Origin: Microbacterium sp. CFH 31415
GTDB taxonomy: Bacteria; Actinomycetota; Actinomycetes; Actinomycetales; Microbacteriaceae
Assembly (NCBI RefSeq): GCF_022538185.1
Contig: NZ_JAKYXC010000010.1
Span: 62,001-126,000, forward strand
Length of the DNA stretch: 64,000 nucleotides
Direction: 5' to 3'
The notes beneath the pieces are model-generated. The model did not search any database. It was not told the origin of the DNA and was given only the letters and a program-made list of their open reading frames with translations. Shown here piece after piece: positions 17,089 to 25,169 of the stretch; position 1 is the first letter of the stretch, and each line of letters starts with the position of its first letter. Made by a program: the position numbers and the translations under genes.

Positions 17089-19100
17089 GCGGCCGCCTCC
17101 TCTCTGATGATACGCACGGCTCCCGCCGGCACCTCTATGTCACCGGTCACCGGTGATTCGGTGACGAGCTCGAATCCGGATGCCTCGGCCACCGCCGCCG
17201 TCGGTCCGTGGTTGACGACGAACAGGTACGCGGCATCCGCTCCTCGGCGACGCACGATCTCGAGGGCGCCGCGGCCTCCGCGCACGACCGCTGCCGGACG
17301 CGCGCCGGCCTCTTCGGCGATGCGGCCGAAGAGGGCGCGGCTGTCCGCGGCGTCGAGGTGGGTCGCGAGGTACCACGCCGTGCCCTCGCCCCAGGCGTTG
17401 CGGGTGATCGCCGGGCTGCCCGCCGCGGGTCCGTCGGCGAAGGATGCCACGGTCTCGGCGGTCGTCACACACGCGCGCTCCGACCACAGGGTCGACGTGG
17501 CGCCGTCGGTCAGGTGCAGCGTCTCGCCGGGCGCGACCGGCGCGAACTCCTCGACGCGGATGCCGAGGGCATCGCGGAACGGACCCGTGTAGCCGCCGGT
17601 CCACACGCGGTCGTCCTGGTCGACGGTGCCGCTGTAGAACGTGACCACGGCGGTGCCGCCGGCGGCGATCCACTCCGTGATCACCGCGGCGTCGGCCTCT
17701 CGCACCAGGTGGAGCCCGGGAACGACGACGAGACGGTAGGCGTCGAGCTCGGCACCGGGCGGCACGATGTCGACGGTCAGGCCGAGGTCGTGCAGCGCGC
17801 CGTAGGCGGCATGGATCTGATCGAGGTAGCCCAGCGCCTGGCTCGGGCGGGACTCGGTCTGGGTCGCCCACCAAGACTCCCAGGAGAAGACGAGAGCGAC
17901 ATCCGCCTCGACGCGCGACCCCGCGATCTCACCGATGCGATCTACGATGCGGCCGAGCTCGACGACCTCGCGCCACACGGCCGAGTCGGTGCCGGCGTGC
18001 GGGAGCATCGCGGAGTGGAACTTCTCGCTCCCCTGCACCGACGCGCGCCACTGGAAGAAGCACACGCCGTCCGCGCCGCGGGCGACGTGGGTGAGCGAGT
18101 TGCGGGTCAGTTCGCCCTGCGCCTTCGGTTTATTGAGGGGCTGCCAGTTGACGGCGCCGGTGGAGTGCTCCATGAGGAGCCACGGTGCGCCGGAGCCGAG
18201 GCCGCGCGAGAGATCGGCCGCGAAGGCGAGCTCAGCGGTGGGGTCGGCGAGGCGGTGGTCGAGGTAGTGGTCGTTCGCGACGACGTCCATGTCGCCGGCC
18301 CACGACCAGTAGTCGAGGTTCTCGATGTGGGCGGTCACCATGAAGTTCGTGGTGATGGGCGCCGCACTGAGGGGCCGGATGATCTCGGCCTCTGCGCGGT
18401 AGTACGAGAGCAGTTCGTCCGAGCTGAAGCGGTGGAAGTCCAGCATCTGACCGGGGTTGCGGCTCGAGACGGTCGCGCGCGGCGGGAGGATCTCTTCCCA
18501 GTCGCTGTAGGTCTGACTCCAGAACGCGGTCCCCCAGGCGGCGTTGAGCGCCGCGATCGTGCCGTGCTTCGCCCGCAGCCAGCGTCGGAACGCGGCGGCG
18601 CTGACATCGCAGTAGCAGAGCGCGTTGTGGCAGCCCAGCTCGTTCGAGACGTGCCACAGCGCGACGGCCGGATGGTCGCCGTAGCGCCGCGCGACGGCGT
18701 CGACGAGCCGAAGCGCCGCGGCGCGGAACACCGGCGAGCTCGGGCACCAGGCCTGCCGGCCGCCGGGGTAGCGGCGGGTGCCGTCCTCGACCATGGGGAG
18801 GACCTCGGGGTAGGCGGTCGTCAGCCACGCGGGAGTCGACGCGGTTCCGGTGCCGAGATTCACCCGGATGCCGGCGGCGTGCAAGCGGCCGATAATGTCG
18901 TCGAGCCCACGGAAGTCGTACTCGCCCTCGCGCGGCTCGATGTGCGACCAGCCGAAGATGTTGATCGCCACAAGGTCGACTCCGGCCTCGCCCATCAGGG
19001 CGATGTCCTCGTCCCACACGTCGGGCGTCCACTGCTCGGGGTTGTAGTCGCACCCGAAGGCGATGCCGTCGTGCCGGAAGGGGCGGGCGGGGACCGTCAT
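17085..19100 (-). CDS. Beta-galactosidase, GH42
   Basis: 671 residues from the ATG at 19100, which has GAGGAGA 2-3 bases upstream; longer readings would cross the operators. The GH42 barrel opens with FGCDYNPEQWTPDVW. Acid/base E154 in WHVSNELGCHN and nucleophile E311 in WLLMEHSTGAVNW; Cys residues near 158-165 (CHNALCYCD) fit the GH42 zinc site. Then a trimerisation domain and a C-terminal beta domain. It hydrolyses terminal beta-galactosides in the cytosol. First gene of a five-gene operon driven by TTGACA-N17-TACTCT and repressed through two operators, the second covering the transcription start. Confidence 0.95.
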   Translation of the reverse strand: MTVPARPFRHDGIAFGCDYNPEQWTPDVWDEDIALMGEAGVDLVAINIFGWSHIEPREGEYDFRGLDDIIGRLHAAGIRVNLGTGTASTPAWLTTAYPEVLPMVEDGTRRYPGGRQAWCPSSPVFRAAALRLVDAVARRYGDHPAVALWHVSNELGCHNALCYCDVSAAAFRRWLRAKHGTIAALNAAWGTAFWSQTYSDWEEILPPRATVSSRNPGQMLDFHRFSSDELLSYYRAEAEIIRPLSAAPITTNFMVTAHIENLDYWSWAGDMDVVANDHYLDHRLADPTAELAFAADLSRGLGSGAPWLLMEHSTGAVNWQPLNKPKAQGELTRNSLTHVARGADGVCFFQWRASVQGSEKFHSAMLPHAGTDSAVWREVVELGRIVDRIGEIAGSRVEADVALVFSWESWWATQTESRPSQALGYLDQIHAAYGALHDLGLTVDIVPPGAELDAYRLVVVPGLHLVREADAAVITEWIAAGGTAVVTFYSGTVDQDDRVWTGGYTGPFRDALGIRVEEFAPVAPGETLHLTDGATSTLWSERACVTTAETVASFADGPAAGSPAITRNAWGEGTAWYLATHLDAADSRALFGRIAEEAGARPAAVVRGGRGALEIVRRRGADAAYLFVVNHGPTAAVAEASGFELVTESPVTGDIEVPAGAVRIIREEAAA

Positions 19101-19114
19101 GTTCTCCTCGGATC

Positions 19115-19128
19115 TGTGAACGTGCACA
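19115..19128. promoter_or_regulatory. Operator 1 of the galactoside operon
   Basis: TGTGAACGTGCACA, a CG-centred LacI-type palindrome in the 5' leader of the GH42 gene, 15 bases upstream of the ATG. It matches two further sites at 19161 and 19219. Confidence 0.8.
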
Positions 19129-19160
19129 GATCCGAGCGCGAAGTCTCGACGCTGAGAGTC

Positions 19161-19174
19161 TGTGAACGTGTACA
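19161..19174. promoter_or_regulatory. Operator 2 of the galactoside operon
   Basis: TGTGAACGTGTACA, touching the -10 box and covering the predicted transcription start of the GH42 promoter. It differs from operator 1 at one base. Binding here would block initiation directly. Confidence 0.82.
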
Positions 19175-19202
19175 GAGTATGCGCGTGACCAATCCCTGTC
19201 AA
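19174..19202 (-). promoter_or_regulatory. Sigma-A-type promoter of the GH42 operon
   Basis: On the reverse strand TTGACA (19202-19197), a 17-base spacer and TACTCT (19179-19174): a near-consensus vegetative promoter, consistent with strong expression kept off by the operators. Confidence 0.75.
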
Positions 19203-19218
19203 TCAGCCAGTGACTAAC

Positions 19219-19232
19219 TGTGCTCGTGCACA
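19219..19232. promoter_or_regulatory. Operator 3, in front of the LacI regulator gene
   Basis: TGTGCTCGTGCACA lies between a possible -35 (TGACTA, 19211) and -10 (TACGAT, 19233) of the regulator gene. Autorepression by the encoded LacI protein is inferred. Confidence 0.72.
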
Positions 19233-19245
19233 TACGATGGGTCGC

Positions 19246-20265
19246 GTGGACCACACCGTGAAGAGGCGCCGCGCCACCGTCAAGGATGTCGCGCTCGAAG
19301 CCGGCGTCTCCCGCGGCACCGTGAGCCGCGTCCTCAACGGGCAGCCCTACGTCTCCGACGAAGCGCGCGCGGCGATCGACGCGGCGATCGCGAGGGTGGG
19401 CTTCGTTCCCAACCGGGCCGCGCGCAGTCTGGTGATGCAGAGCTCGCAGGCGATCGGCCTCATCGTCCACGAGCCGCATTCGCTGTTCGTCGAAGACCCC
19501 AACATCGGGTCGATCCTGATGGGCGCCAACGCCGCGCTCTCGGAGGCCGACTACCAGCTCTCGGTGATGATCGCCGACAGCACCCGAGACATCGAGCGGC
19601 TGGCGCGCTACCTGAGCGGCGGGCTCATCGACGGCGTGATCGTCGTGTCGGCACGCGTCGGCGATCCGATCACGCGGGCGATCGCCGACCTCGCCCTGCC
19701 CGCCGCCTTCGTGGGGCATCCCCGCGACATCGGCGACGCGGCCTATGTCGCGATCGACAACCGCGGCGCGGCGCGCGAGATCACGACCCGGCTCGCCCAC
19801 ACCGGGCGGGAGCGCATCGGCATGATCGCCTCGGCGCTCGACCGAGACTCAGGGTCGGACCGCCTCGCCGGGTTCGTCGACGCGCTGGGGAACAGATTCG
19901 ACCCGCAGCTCGTCGAGCGCGTGCCCCTGTATTCCTATTCCGACGGGCAGGCGGGCATGCGCGCTCTGCTCGAGCGCGCGCCAGACATCGACGGCGTGTT
20001 CGCCTCGAGCGACGCCGTCGCCGCCGGAGCCATGGATGTGCTGCAGTCGGCGGGGCGCCGCATCCCGGACGACATCGGCGTGGTCGGATTCGACGACAGC
20101 ACGTGGGCGCTGCGCTGCGATCCGCCGCTGTCCACCGTGCACCAGCCGGCCACCGAGCTCGGACGCGCGGCGGCCGAGTCGGTGCTGCGTCAGCTGCGGG
20201 GCGAGGATCCCGAGACCGGCGGCACGGTGCTGGAGTGCCCCGTCGTCTGGCGCGCCTCGGCCTGA
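19246..20265 (+). CDS. LacI-family repressor of the galactoside operon
   Basis: 339 residues. Helix-turn-helix ATVKDVALEAGVSRGTVSRV, hinge VPNRAARSLVM, then a periplasmic-binding-like effector domain ending with the usual VGFDDSTWALRCDPPLSTV. The GTG at 19246 is preferred because TACGAT 7 bases upstream would give a leaderless message; an ATG at 19237 overlaps that -10 box. Three operators of consensus TGTGNNCGTGYACA in the divergent intergenic region fit control of both this gene and the GH42/ABC/GH36 operon. The inducer is probably a galactoside; this is inference from the neighbours. Confidence 0.9.
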   Translation: MDHTVKRRRATVKDVALEAGVSRGTVSRVLNGQPYVSDEARAAIDAAIARVGFVPNRAARSLVMQSSQAIGLIVHEPHSLFVEDPNIGSILMGANAALSEADYQLSVMIADSTRDIERLARYLSGGLIDGVIVVSARVGDPITRAIADLALPAAFVGHPRDIGDAAYVAIDNRGAAREITTRLAHTGRERIGMIASALDRDSGSDRLAGFVDALGNRFDPQLVERVPLYSYSDGQAGMRALLERAPDIDGVFASSDAVAAGAMDVLQSAGRRIPDDIGVVGFDDSTWALRCDPPLSTVHQPATELGRAAAESVLRQLRGEDPETGGTVLECPVVWRASA

Positions 20266-20290
20266 ACCCCCGGCGCTCGGGTCGACCGCG

Positions 20291-21694
20291 TCAGTCGGCG
20301 GCGCGGGCGCGTCGTCGGCCGAGCAGGCTGATCGCGACTCCGCCGGCGAGGAGCGCGGCCGCTCCGGCGACGAGGCCGGTCACCACGAGGGGGTCCTGGC
20401 CCGTGACGGCGAGTGCGCCCTCGCCGGCCGGGTCGGCCGGCGACTCACCCGCGACGACGCCCTCCTCCGTCGGGTCCGTCGGGTCCGTCGGGTCCGTCGG
20501 GTCCGTCGGGTCCGTCGGGTCCGTCGGGTCCGTCGGGTCCGTCGGGTCCGTCGGGTCCGTCGGGTCCGTCGGGTCCGTCGGGTCCGTCGGGTCACCGGGC
20601 ACCGTGCCCTCGAAGCCGTAGTGGTGCAGCTCGCCGCCGCCGCGCGAGGTGAACGACTTCACCAGCCACTGGCCATTGTGCGAGATGCCGGAGTCGAAGA
20701 CGACGTCGGCGTTCGGTGCGAAGACCGAGCCCAACTCGAGCCCGCTGACGGTGAGCATGCCGCTGACCTGCGACGCATCGATCATGATGTGGCGGGCGTA
20801 GCCCTGCTGAGCGCCGAGCTGCGCGCTCCATCCCTCGATGTTGATCCGTCCGATCGTCGTCGTCCCGGGCGCGACGCGGATGATGAGCGGCGCGTCGGCC
20901 GTCGGCACATAGCCGCCGGAGCGCTCCAGCTTGATGATGCGATCGGCGACGTCGGCGTAGTCGATCACGTTCGGGCGGTCGGTCGCGAACGACAGCGGGA
21001 AGACGAGACCGCCCTCGATCGTGAGCGGCACCTCGTGCACCGCGGTGGTGCCGTAGGCAGCGGCGAGAGCCTCCGCCGCGGCATCCGCTCCTGCCGCATC
21101 GATGTACGACGCCACAGGCGAGGCCGTGCGCACCGCATCGAGAGCGTCCGGCGCGTAGCGCACGGCGAGCAGGTCCATCCATCCGCCATCGGCATTGGTC
21201 AGCCGGGCGAAGTCGGCACCGGCCGCTGGGCCGACGCCACCGCTGCGGGCGCTGAGCTCGATGCCGGTGAGGTCTTCGAGCTTGGCCGACGCCGCGGCAT
21301 CCGCCTCCCCCGCGACTCCCCGGCTCGCGTTCGAGACCTGCACGTTGCCCTCGCCCGTGAACGCCTTCGCGAGGAGTCGCACCGGGACGCCGTCGATGAG
21401 CGGCACCGTGTAGCTGCCCTCGCTGGCCACGTCATGCCGCAGCGGGAAGTTGCCCGAGGTGCTCGAGACAGCTCCGAGCGCGGCGACGGATCCCTCGATC
21501 TCTCCGTTGCCGAGCGACGCGTCACCCAGCGAGACGACGGTGAAGCCGCCGTTCACCCCGAACGGATTGATGCTCGCCTCCGCCGCGATGGCTGCCGGAG
21601 CGGCGCCGAAGACGGCGCCCATCGCGAGCAGGCCGGCGAGCGCCGCCCCCGTCGCCGCTGCGCCGCGTCGACCGCGACCGCGCTTCACTGACAT
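20291..21694 (-). CDS. Sortase-anchored choice-of-anchor A surface protein
   Basis: 467 residues. Signal peptide of about 40 residues ending AAPAAIAA, then a choice-of-anchor A domain (begins NPFGVNGGFTVVSLGDAS; ends ELGSVFAPNADVVFDSG). Next come 14 exact Asp-Pro-Thr repeats as a wall-spanning stalk, an LAVTG sortase signal, a hydrophobic helix and a basic tail (GRRRARAAD). LAxTG is the class E sortase motif usual in actinobacteria, so covalent wall anchoring is expected. Adhesion is suggested by the family, but no ligand is known to me. Start ATG at 21694 chosen for the signal peptide. The 21695-21947 interval upstream shows no recognisable regulatory element or RNA. Confidence 0.88.
   Translation of the reverse strand: MSVKRGRGRRGAAATGAALAGLLAMGAVFGAAPAAIAAEASINPFGVNGGFTVVSLGDASLGNGEIEGSVAALGAVSSTSGNFPLRHDVASEGSYTVPLIDGVPVRLLAKAFTGEGNVQVSNASRGVAGEADAAASAKLEDLTGIELSARSGGVGPAAGADFARLTNADGGWMDLLAVRYAPDALDAVRTASPVASYIDAAGADAAAEALAAAYGTTAVHEVPLTIEGGLVFPLSFATDRPNVIDYADVADRIIKLERSGGYVPTADAPLIIRVAPGTTTIGRINIEGWSAQLGAQQGYARHIMIDASQVSGMLTVSGLELGSVFAPNADVVFDSGISHNGQWLVKSFTSRGGGELHHYGFEGTVPGDPTDPTDPTDPTDPTDPTDPTDPTDPTDPTDPTDPTDPTDPTEEGVVAGESPADPAGEGALAVTGQDPLVVTGLVAGAAALLAGGVAISLLGRRRARAAD
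20468..20593 (-). repeat. 9-bp coding minisatellite, 14 copies (DPT repeat)
   Basis: Fourteen perfectly identical 9-base units (GGGTCCGTC phase on the plus strand, GACCCGACG on the coding strand) encode (Asp-Pro-Thr)14 in the wall stalk. Identity even at third codon positions means recent expansion or homogenisation. Changes in copy number stay in frame, so stalk length can vary without loss of the protein. Confidence 0.95.
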
Positions 21695-21947
21695 CGTCTC
21701 CCCAATCCCGGGCACGCCGAACGTGCCCTCATCTGCGGTGCGCGCCGTGCACACTCCGCAGACGCGGAGCGGCGGCACTGTCCCCCGATGCAGGCGGCGA
21801 TGGACTCGCTCACGCCTTTGGGCTCCCCTGCCCGGCATCTCTTACTCCCATCCGACCACGGAGCGAGCTTGTCCACCAAATGGGGGACACGCCTCCTGGC
21901 GAAGTCTCAGGGAATACACCGCCCCGGAACGACGGTTGGGGTCAGCG

Positions 21948-23009
21948 ATGACTTCTGCACCGGCCCTGTCCGTCCTCGACCTCGTGCCGGTGCGCTCCGG
22001 CCAGACCAGCGCACAGGCGGTCGCGGCATCCCTCGCGCTCGTCGCGCGCGCCGACGAGCTCGGTTTCCGCCGCTACTGGTTCGCCGAGCACCACAACATG
22101 CCCGCGGTCGCCTCGACCACCCCGCCCGTGCTGGCTGCCGCGGCCGCAGCGCGCACGTCGCGCATCCGCCTCGGCTCGGGCGGCGTGATGCTGCCGAACC
22201 ACTCGCCGCTCGTGGTGGCCGAGCAGTTCGCCGCCCTCGAGGCGCTCGCACCGGGGCGCATCGACCTCGGGATCGGTCGTGCGCCGGGGTCCGATCCGGT
22301 GATCACGCAGCTGCTGCGGCAGAGCGGCACCACCAGCGACGTCGAGCGGTTCCCCGACCACGTGCGCGACATCGTGTCGCTCGTGTCGCCCGACGGCGCG
22401 TCGGTGCGATTCACCTCGGGCGGCACCTATGACGTGCACGCGACGCCGGCGGCGTCGACCGTGCCGGAGGTGTGGCTACTCGGCTCGAGCGACTACTCGG
22501 CCCAGCTCGCCGCGGCCGTCGGACTCCCGTACGTCTTCGCGAACCACTTCTCCGGTCAGGGGCTCGAGCGTGCGCTCGACCTGTACCGCACCGGCTACCA
22601 GCCGAGCGAGGCGCACCCCGAGCCGCGCACCTTCCTCACCGCGAACGTGCTCGCCGCGCCCACGGCCGACGAGGCCGAGGAGCGCGCCCTCCCGAACCTG
22701 CGCATGACGGCGCGGCTGCGCACGAACCGCCCGCTCGTGCCTCTCGAGACGGTCGAGCAGTCGATCGCCGGGGCGGCCGACTTCGACGGGCTCGGCGATT
22801 CGTTCATGGCGTCGGCCCGCGCGAACTGGTTCGTCGGAACGCCCGCTGCGGTTGCGGGCGAGTTGACCGCGTTCGCCACCGCGCACGGCGTCGACGAGGT
22901 CATGATCTCGCCGATCGCCGGGTCGTACGACAGCGAGCCGATCGATGCTTCGCCCGGCCGCGCGCAGACACTCGAGCTGCTCGCGGCCGAGCTCCCGCTC
23001 GCCGCCTGA
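21948..23009 (+). CDS. LLM-class FMN-dependent monooxygenase (luciferase-like, group 1)
   Basis: 353 residues from the ATG at 21948. Luciferase-like TIM barrel: LDLVPVRSGQ at the N-terminus, RYWFAEHHNMPAVAS, GSGGVMLPNHSPLVVAEQFA and GRIDLGIGRAPGSDP are hallmark segments of the group-1 luciferase-like oxidoreductases. It probably uses reduced FMN and oxygen on an unknown substrate in the cytosol. It is a single gene convergent with the methyltransferase remnant; only 5 bases separate their stops. Confidence 0.9.
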   Translation: MTSAPALSVLDLVPVRSGQTSAQAVAASLALVARADELGFRRYWFAEHHNMPAVASTTPPVLAAAAAARTSRIRLGSGGVMLPNHSPLVVAEQFAALEALAPGRIDLGIGRAPGSDPVITQLLRQSGTTSDVERFPDHVRDIVSLVSPDGASVRFTSGGTYDVHATPAASTVPEVWLLGSSDYSAQLAAAVGLPYVFANHFSGQGLERALDLYRTGYQPSEAHPEPRTFLTANVLAAPTADEAEERALPNLRMTARLRTNRPLVPLETVEQSIAGAADFDGLGDSFMASARANWFVGTPAAVAGELTAFATAHGVDEVMISPIAGSYDSEPIDASPGRAQTLELLAAELPLAA

Positions 23010-23014
23010 CCCTC

Positions 23015-23541
23015 TCACCGGGTCAGCGAGTAGAACCGGAACATCCCGAAGTCCTCGACCGCGAGGATGTCCAGGTCGGCGAAGCCGGCCGCCTGCGCAT
23101 AGTCCCGTAGGGTGTCGGGACGCATGACCGTGCCGGTGCCGGCACTGGGCCGGTGCGAGAGGCCGTCCGGCAGGCAGCAGAAGATGCCGTAGCCGCACAT
23201 GAGGCGCTCGACGTCGTCGCCCGGCGCGACCAGGCGCTCGCCGACTGCCTCGTCCATGATGACGACAGGCCCGTACGGCACCGCCTGCCGCATCGCGGCC
23301 AGCACGTCGACGGGCCGCGCCATGTCGTGGATGCACTCGCACGCGAACGCCGCATCGAACGGTCCGTGAGCGGCGAGTCCGTCGCCGTCCGCGTTGTGGA
23401 ACCGCACCCGGTCGACGACACCCGCGGTCGCGGCGTTGGCCCGGGCCAGCTCGATCGACGGCTCGTCGATGTCGAATCCGTCCACCTCGAGTCCTGGGTA
23501 GGCCTGCGCGACGGCGGTCGACGACCAGCCGCCGCCGCGCG
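23015..23541 (-). pseudogene. N-terminally truncated class I SAM methyltransferase
   Basis: The reading frame matches the C-terminal part of a SAM methyltransferase. It starts abruptly inside motif I (GGGWSSTAVAQAYPGL), followed by the acidic loop VDGFDIDEPSIELAR, the motif around FDAAFACECIHDM and a normal C-terminus. The sequence upstream in this frame belongs to the PPOX gene, whose TAG directly abuts the glycine-rich motif. There is no plausible start or ribosome site, and the family's usual N-terminal helical part is missing. I read it as a remnant left by a deletion that fused it to the PPOX 3' end. Translation as an extension from inside the PPOX gene cannot be excluded but is unlikely. 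Confidence 0.7.
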
Positions 23542-23988
23542 CTACCAGGCGATCAGCTTGTGCGGGGTGACCTCGATCATGACGGAGTACCGCTCCGCCA
23601 TGGTCTCGGTCGTGAGGTTCAGCCGCTGCAGCCACGCATCGTACTTCGCCGTGTACGCCGCTGCGATGCGCGGAAGCCACGCGGTCGAAGGCTCGGGCGA
23701 GAGGGTGGCGACACCCCGCAGGACGCTCAGCTGCTCACCGTCGGCTCCGGCCTCCAGGTGCAGCAGCACGCGATCGTTCGCTCGGATGTTGCGCACCTTC
23801 GCCGTCTCGGGCTCGCTCATGATCAGCGCGCGGCCGTCCTGCCACAGGAACCAGATCGGCACGGCGTGCGGGTAGCCGTCGCGCCCGATCGTGCCGAGCC
23901 ACGCGACCTGCTCGGTGTCGAGGCGCTCGAGCGTGCGCGCGTGGGTCTTGACGGCGGGATCGAAGACGAAAGGTGCGGGCACGGTCAC
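23542..23988 (-). CDS. PPOX-class (pyridoxamine-phosphate-oxidase fold) FMN/F420 protein
   Basis: 148 residues. The split-barrel fold is recognisable from [41 protein letters not shown] and VLLHLEAG. Members are small cytosolic F420H2- or FMN-dependent reductases. The GTG at 23988 overlaps the pheA stop by four bases (GTGA), so it is coupled to pheA. It ends ...PHKLIAW right at the junction with the methyltransferase remnant, so its last residues could be altered by the same deletion. Confidence 0.85.
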   Translation of the reverse strand: MTVPAPFVFDPAVKTHARTLERLDTEQVAWLGTIGRDGYPHAVPIWFLWQDGRALIMSEPETAKVRNIRANDRVLLHLEAGADGEQLSVLRGVATLSPEPSTAWLPRIAAAYTAKYDAWLQRLNLTTETMAERYSVMIEVTPHKLIAW

Positions 23989-24962
23989 GCGTTCCCCGGC
24001 TCGCCGCTGATGAGACCGCGCAGCCAGTCCCGCGCCTCGACGAACACGTCGTCGGAGTAGCGCTCCGGGTAGTGCACGACCGCGCGGTCGGCCCGCGGGT
24101 ACGAGCCGAGGAACACGACCTGCGGGCTGAACCGCCGCAGGCCCAGCAGCGCGTCGGCCATGCGCTCGTCCTCGATGTGCCCGTCAGCGTCGATCACGAA
24201 GCGGTACCGTCCGAGGGCGTCGCCGATCGGACGCGATGCCAGCAGCGAGAGGTTGATCCCGCGCGTCGCGAACTGCTCGAGCATCTCGAGCAGTGCGCCC
24301 GGGTGGTCGTCGGGAAGCTCGACGATGAGCGACGTCTTGTCGGCGCCGGTGGGCGGCGGCGGCGCGACGGTCTTGCTCACGAGCACGAAGCGCGTGACGG
24401 CGTTGGGATTGTCGCCGATAGCGGAGGCGAGGAGTTCGAGCTCGTGGTGCTCGAGGATCCCGGGCGGCGCGATCGCGGCATCCGCGGCGATCGATCCGTC
24501 GATGAGGCCCATCGCACTGGCGACGTTGCTCGCCGCGGGGATGTGCGAGTGGGCGGGCAGCGTGCGCGAGAGCCACTGCAGGCACTGGGCGTACGCGACG
24601 GGATGGGCCGCGACGACCGAGACCTCGTCGAGCGTCGCGCCGGGGCGGGCGACGAGCACGAACTCCACCGGCACAAGGTGCTCCCCGACGATGCGCAGCC
24701 CCGGGACGGTGGCGAGGGCATCCTGCGCAGTCGAGACGCCGCCGTCGACGGAGTTCTCGATCGCGATCATCGCGGCGTCGGAGCGGCCCTCGACCACGTC
24801 GGCCAGCGCTTCGCCGACGTTGCGCACCGGGCGCCACTCCTGCGCGCGTGCCTCGGGCACCTGCGCCAGCGCCGCCTCGGTGAACGTCCCGGCGGGCCCG
24901 AGATAGCTGTAGGAGCGGCGGGCGGGAGCGGATGCCTCGGTGTGGGGCGCCTCGGAAGTCAC
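23985..24962 (-). CDS. pheA: Prephenate dehydratase
   Basis: 325 residues from a GTG at 24962; an earlier GTG at 24986 lies in a palindrome arm and is less likely. The catalytic domain has [13 protein letters not shown] and the active-site [11 protein letters not shown] (Thr-Arg-Phe). The C-terminal ACT domain has [18 protein letters not shown] and [16 protein letters not shown], where ASRP replaces the usual ESRP phenylalanine-binding motif. It converts prephenate to phenylpyruvate for phenylalanine synthesis, feedback-regulated through ACT. Divergent from pgm. Confidence 0.93.
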   Translation of the reverse strand: MTSEAPHTEASAPARRSYSYLGPAGTFTEAALAQVPEARAQEWRPVRNVGEALADVVEGRSDAAMIAIENSVDGGVSTAQDALATVPGLRIVGEHLVPVEFVLVARPGATLDEVSVVAAHPVAYAQCLQWLSRTLPAHSHIPAASNVASAMGLIDGSIAADAAIAPPGILEHHELELLASAIGDNPNAVTRFVLVSKTVAPPPPTGADKTSLIVELPDDHPGALLEMLEQFATRGINLSLLASRPIGDALGRYRFVIDADGHIEDERMADALLGLRRFSPQVVFLGSYPRADRAVVHYPERYSDDVFVEARDWLRGLISGEPGNA

Positions 24963-24980
24963 GGGTGCCAGCCTATCGAC

Positions 24981-25067
24981 GTGCACAACGTCGGCAGGTC
25001 GCGGGTCTCACCGGACGGCAGGCCCGCCGAAGCGCCGTGCCGGAGACGATGTGCCGACGTTGTGCGC
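24981..25067. repeat. GTGCACAACGTCGGCA palindromic element, copy 2
   Basis: GTGCACAACGTCGGCA at 24981-24996 is identical to the left arm of the 11642 copy, and TGCCGACGTTGTGCGC at 25052-25067 is its inverted partner (15 of 16). The loop is 55 bases here against 77 in copy 1. It lies between divergent pheA and pgm, so a pure terminator role is unlikely at this site. Confidence 0.75.
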
Positions 25068-25124
25068 GGGCCGGCCGGACAACGGGGTCTGGCCGGGGCG
25101 GAGGGCGCCCCGGAGACGCCGGGT

Positions 25125-25163
25125 GTCAAGCCGAGGACAGAAGCAAGGCGAAGAGGGCAGACT
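25125..25163 (+). promoter_or_regulatory. GTCAAG...CAGACT promoter of pgm
   Basis: GTCAAG at 25125 and CAGACT at 25158 (33 bases start to start). CAGACT ends 6 bases before the pgm ATG, suggesting leaderless transcription. The layout matches the photolyase promoter, including the TGGACCC between the box and the ATG. Confidence 0.4.
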
Positions 25164-25169
25164 GGACCC

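Noticed and set aside
20468-20593. CRISPR-like array
   Set aside because: 9-bp units without spacers; a coding minisatellite.
21695-21947. Riboswitch or small RNA upstream of the surface protein
   Set aside because: No conserved riboswitch core could be recognised; promoter elements are also unclear.
23542-23680. Start of the methyltransferase inside the PPOX gene
   Set aside because: The extra residues are an out-of-frame reading of PPOX and lack methyltransferase features.
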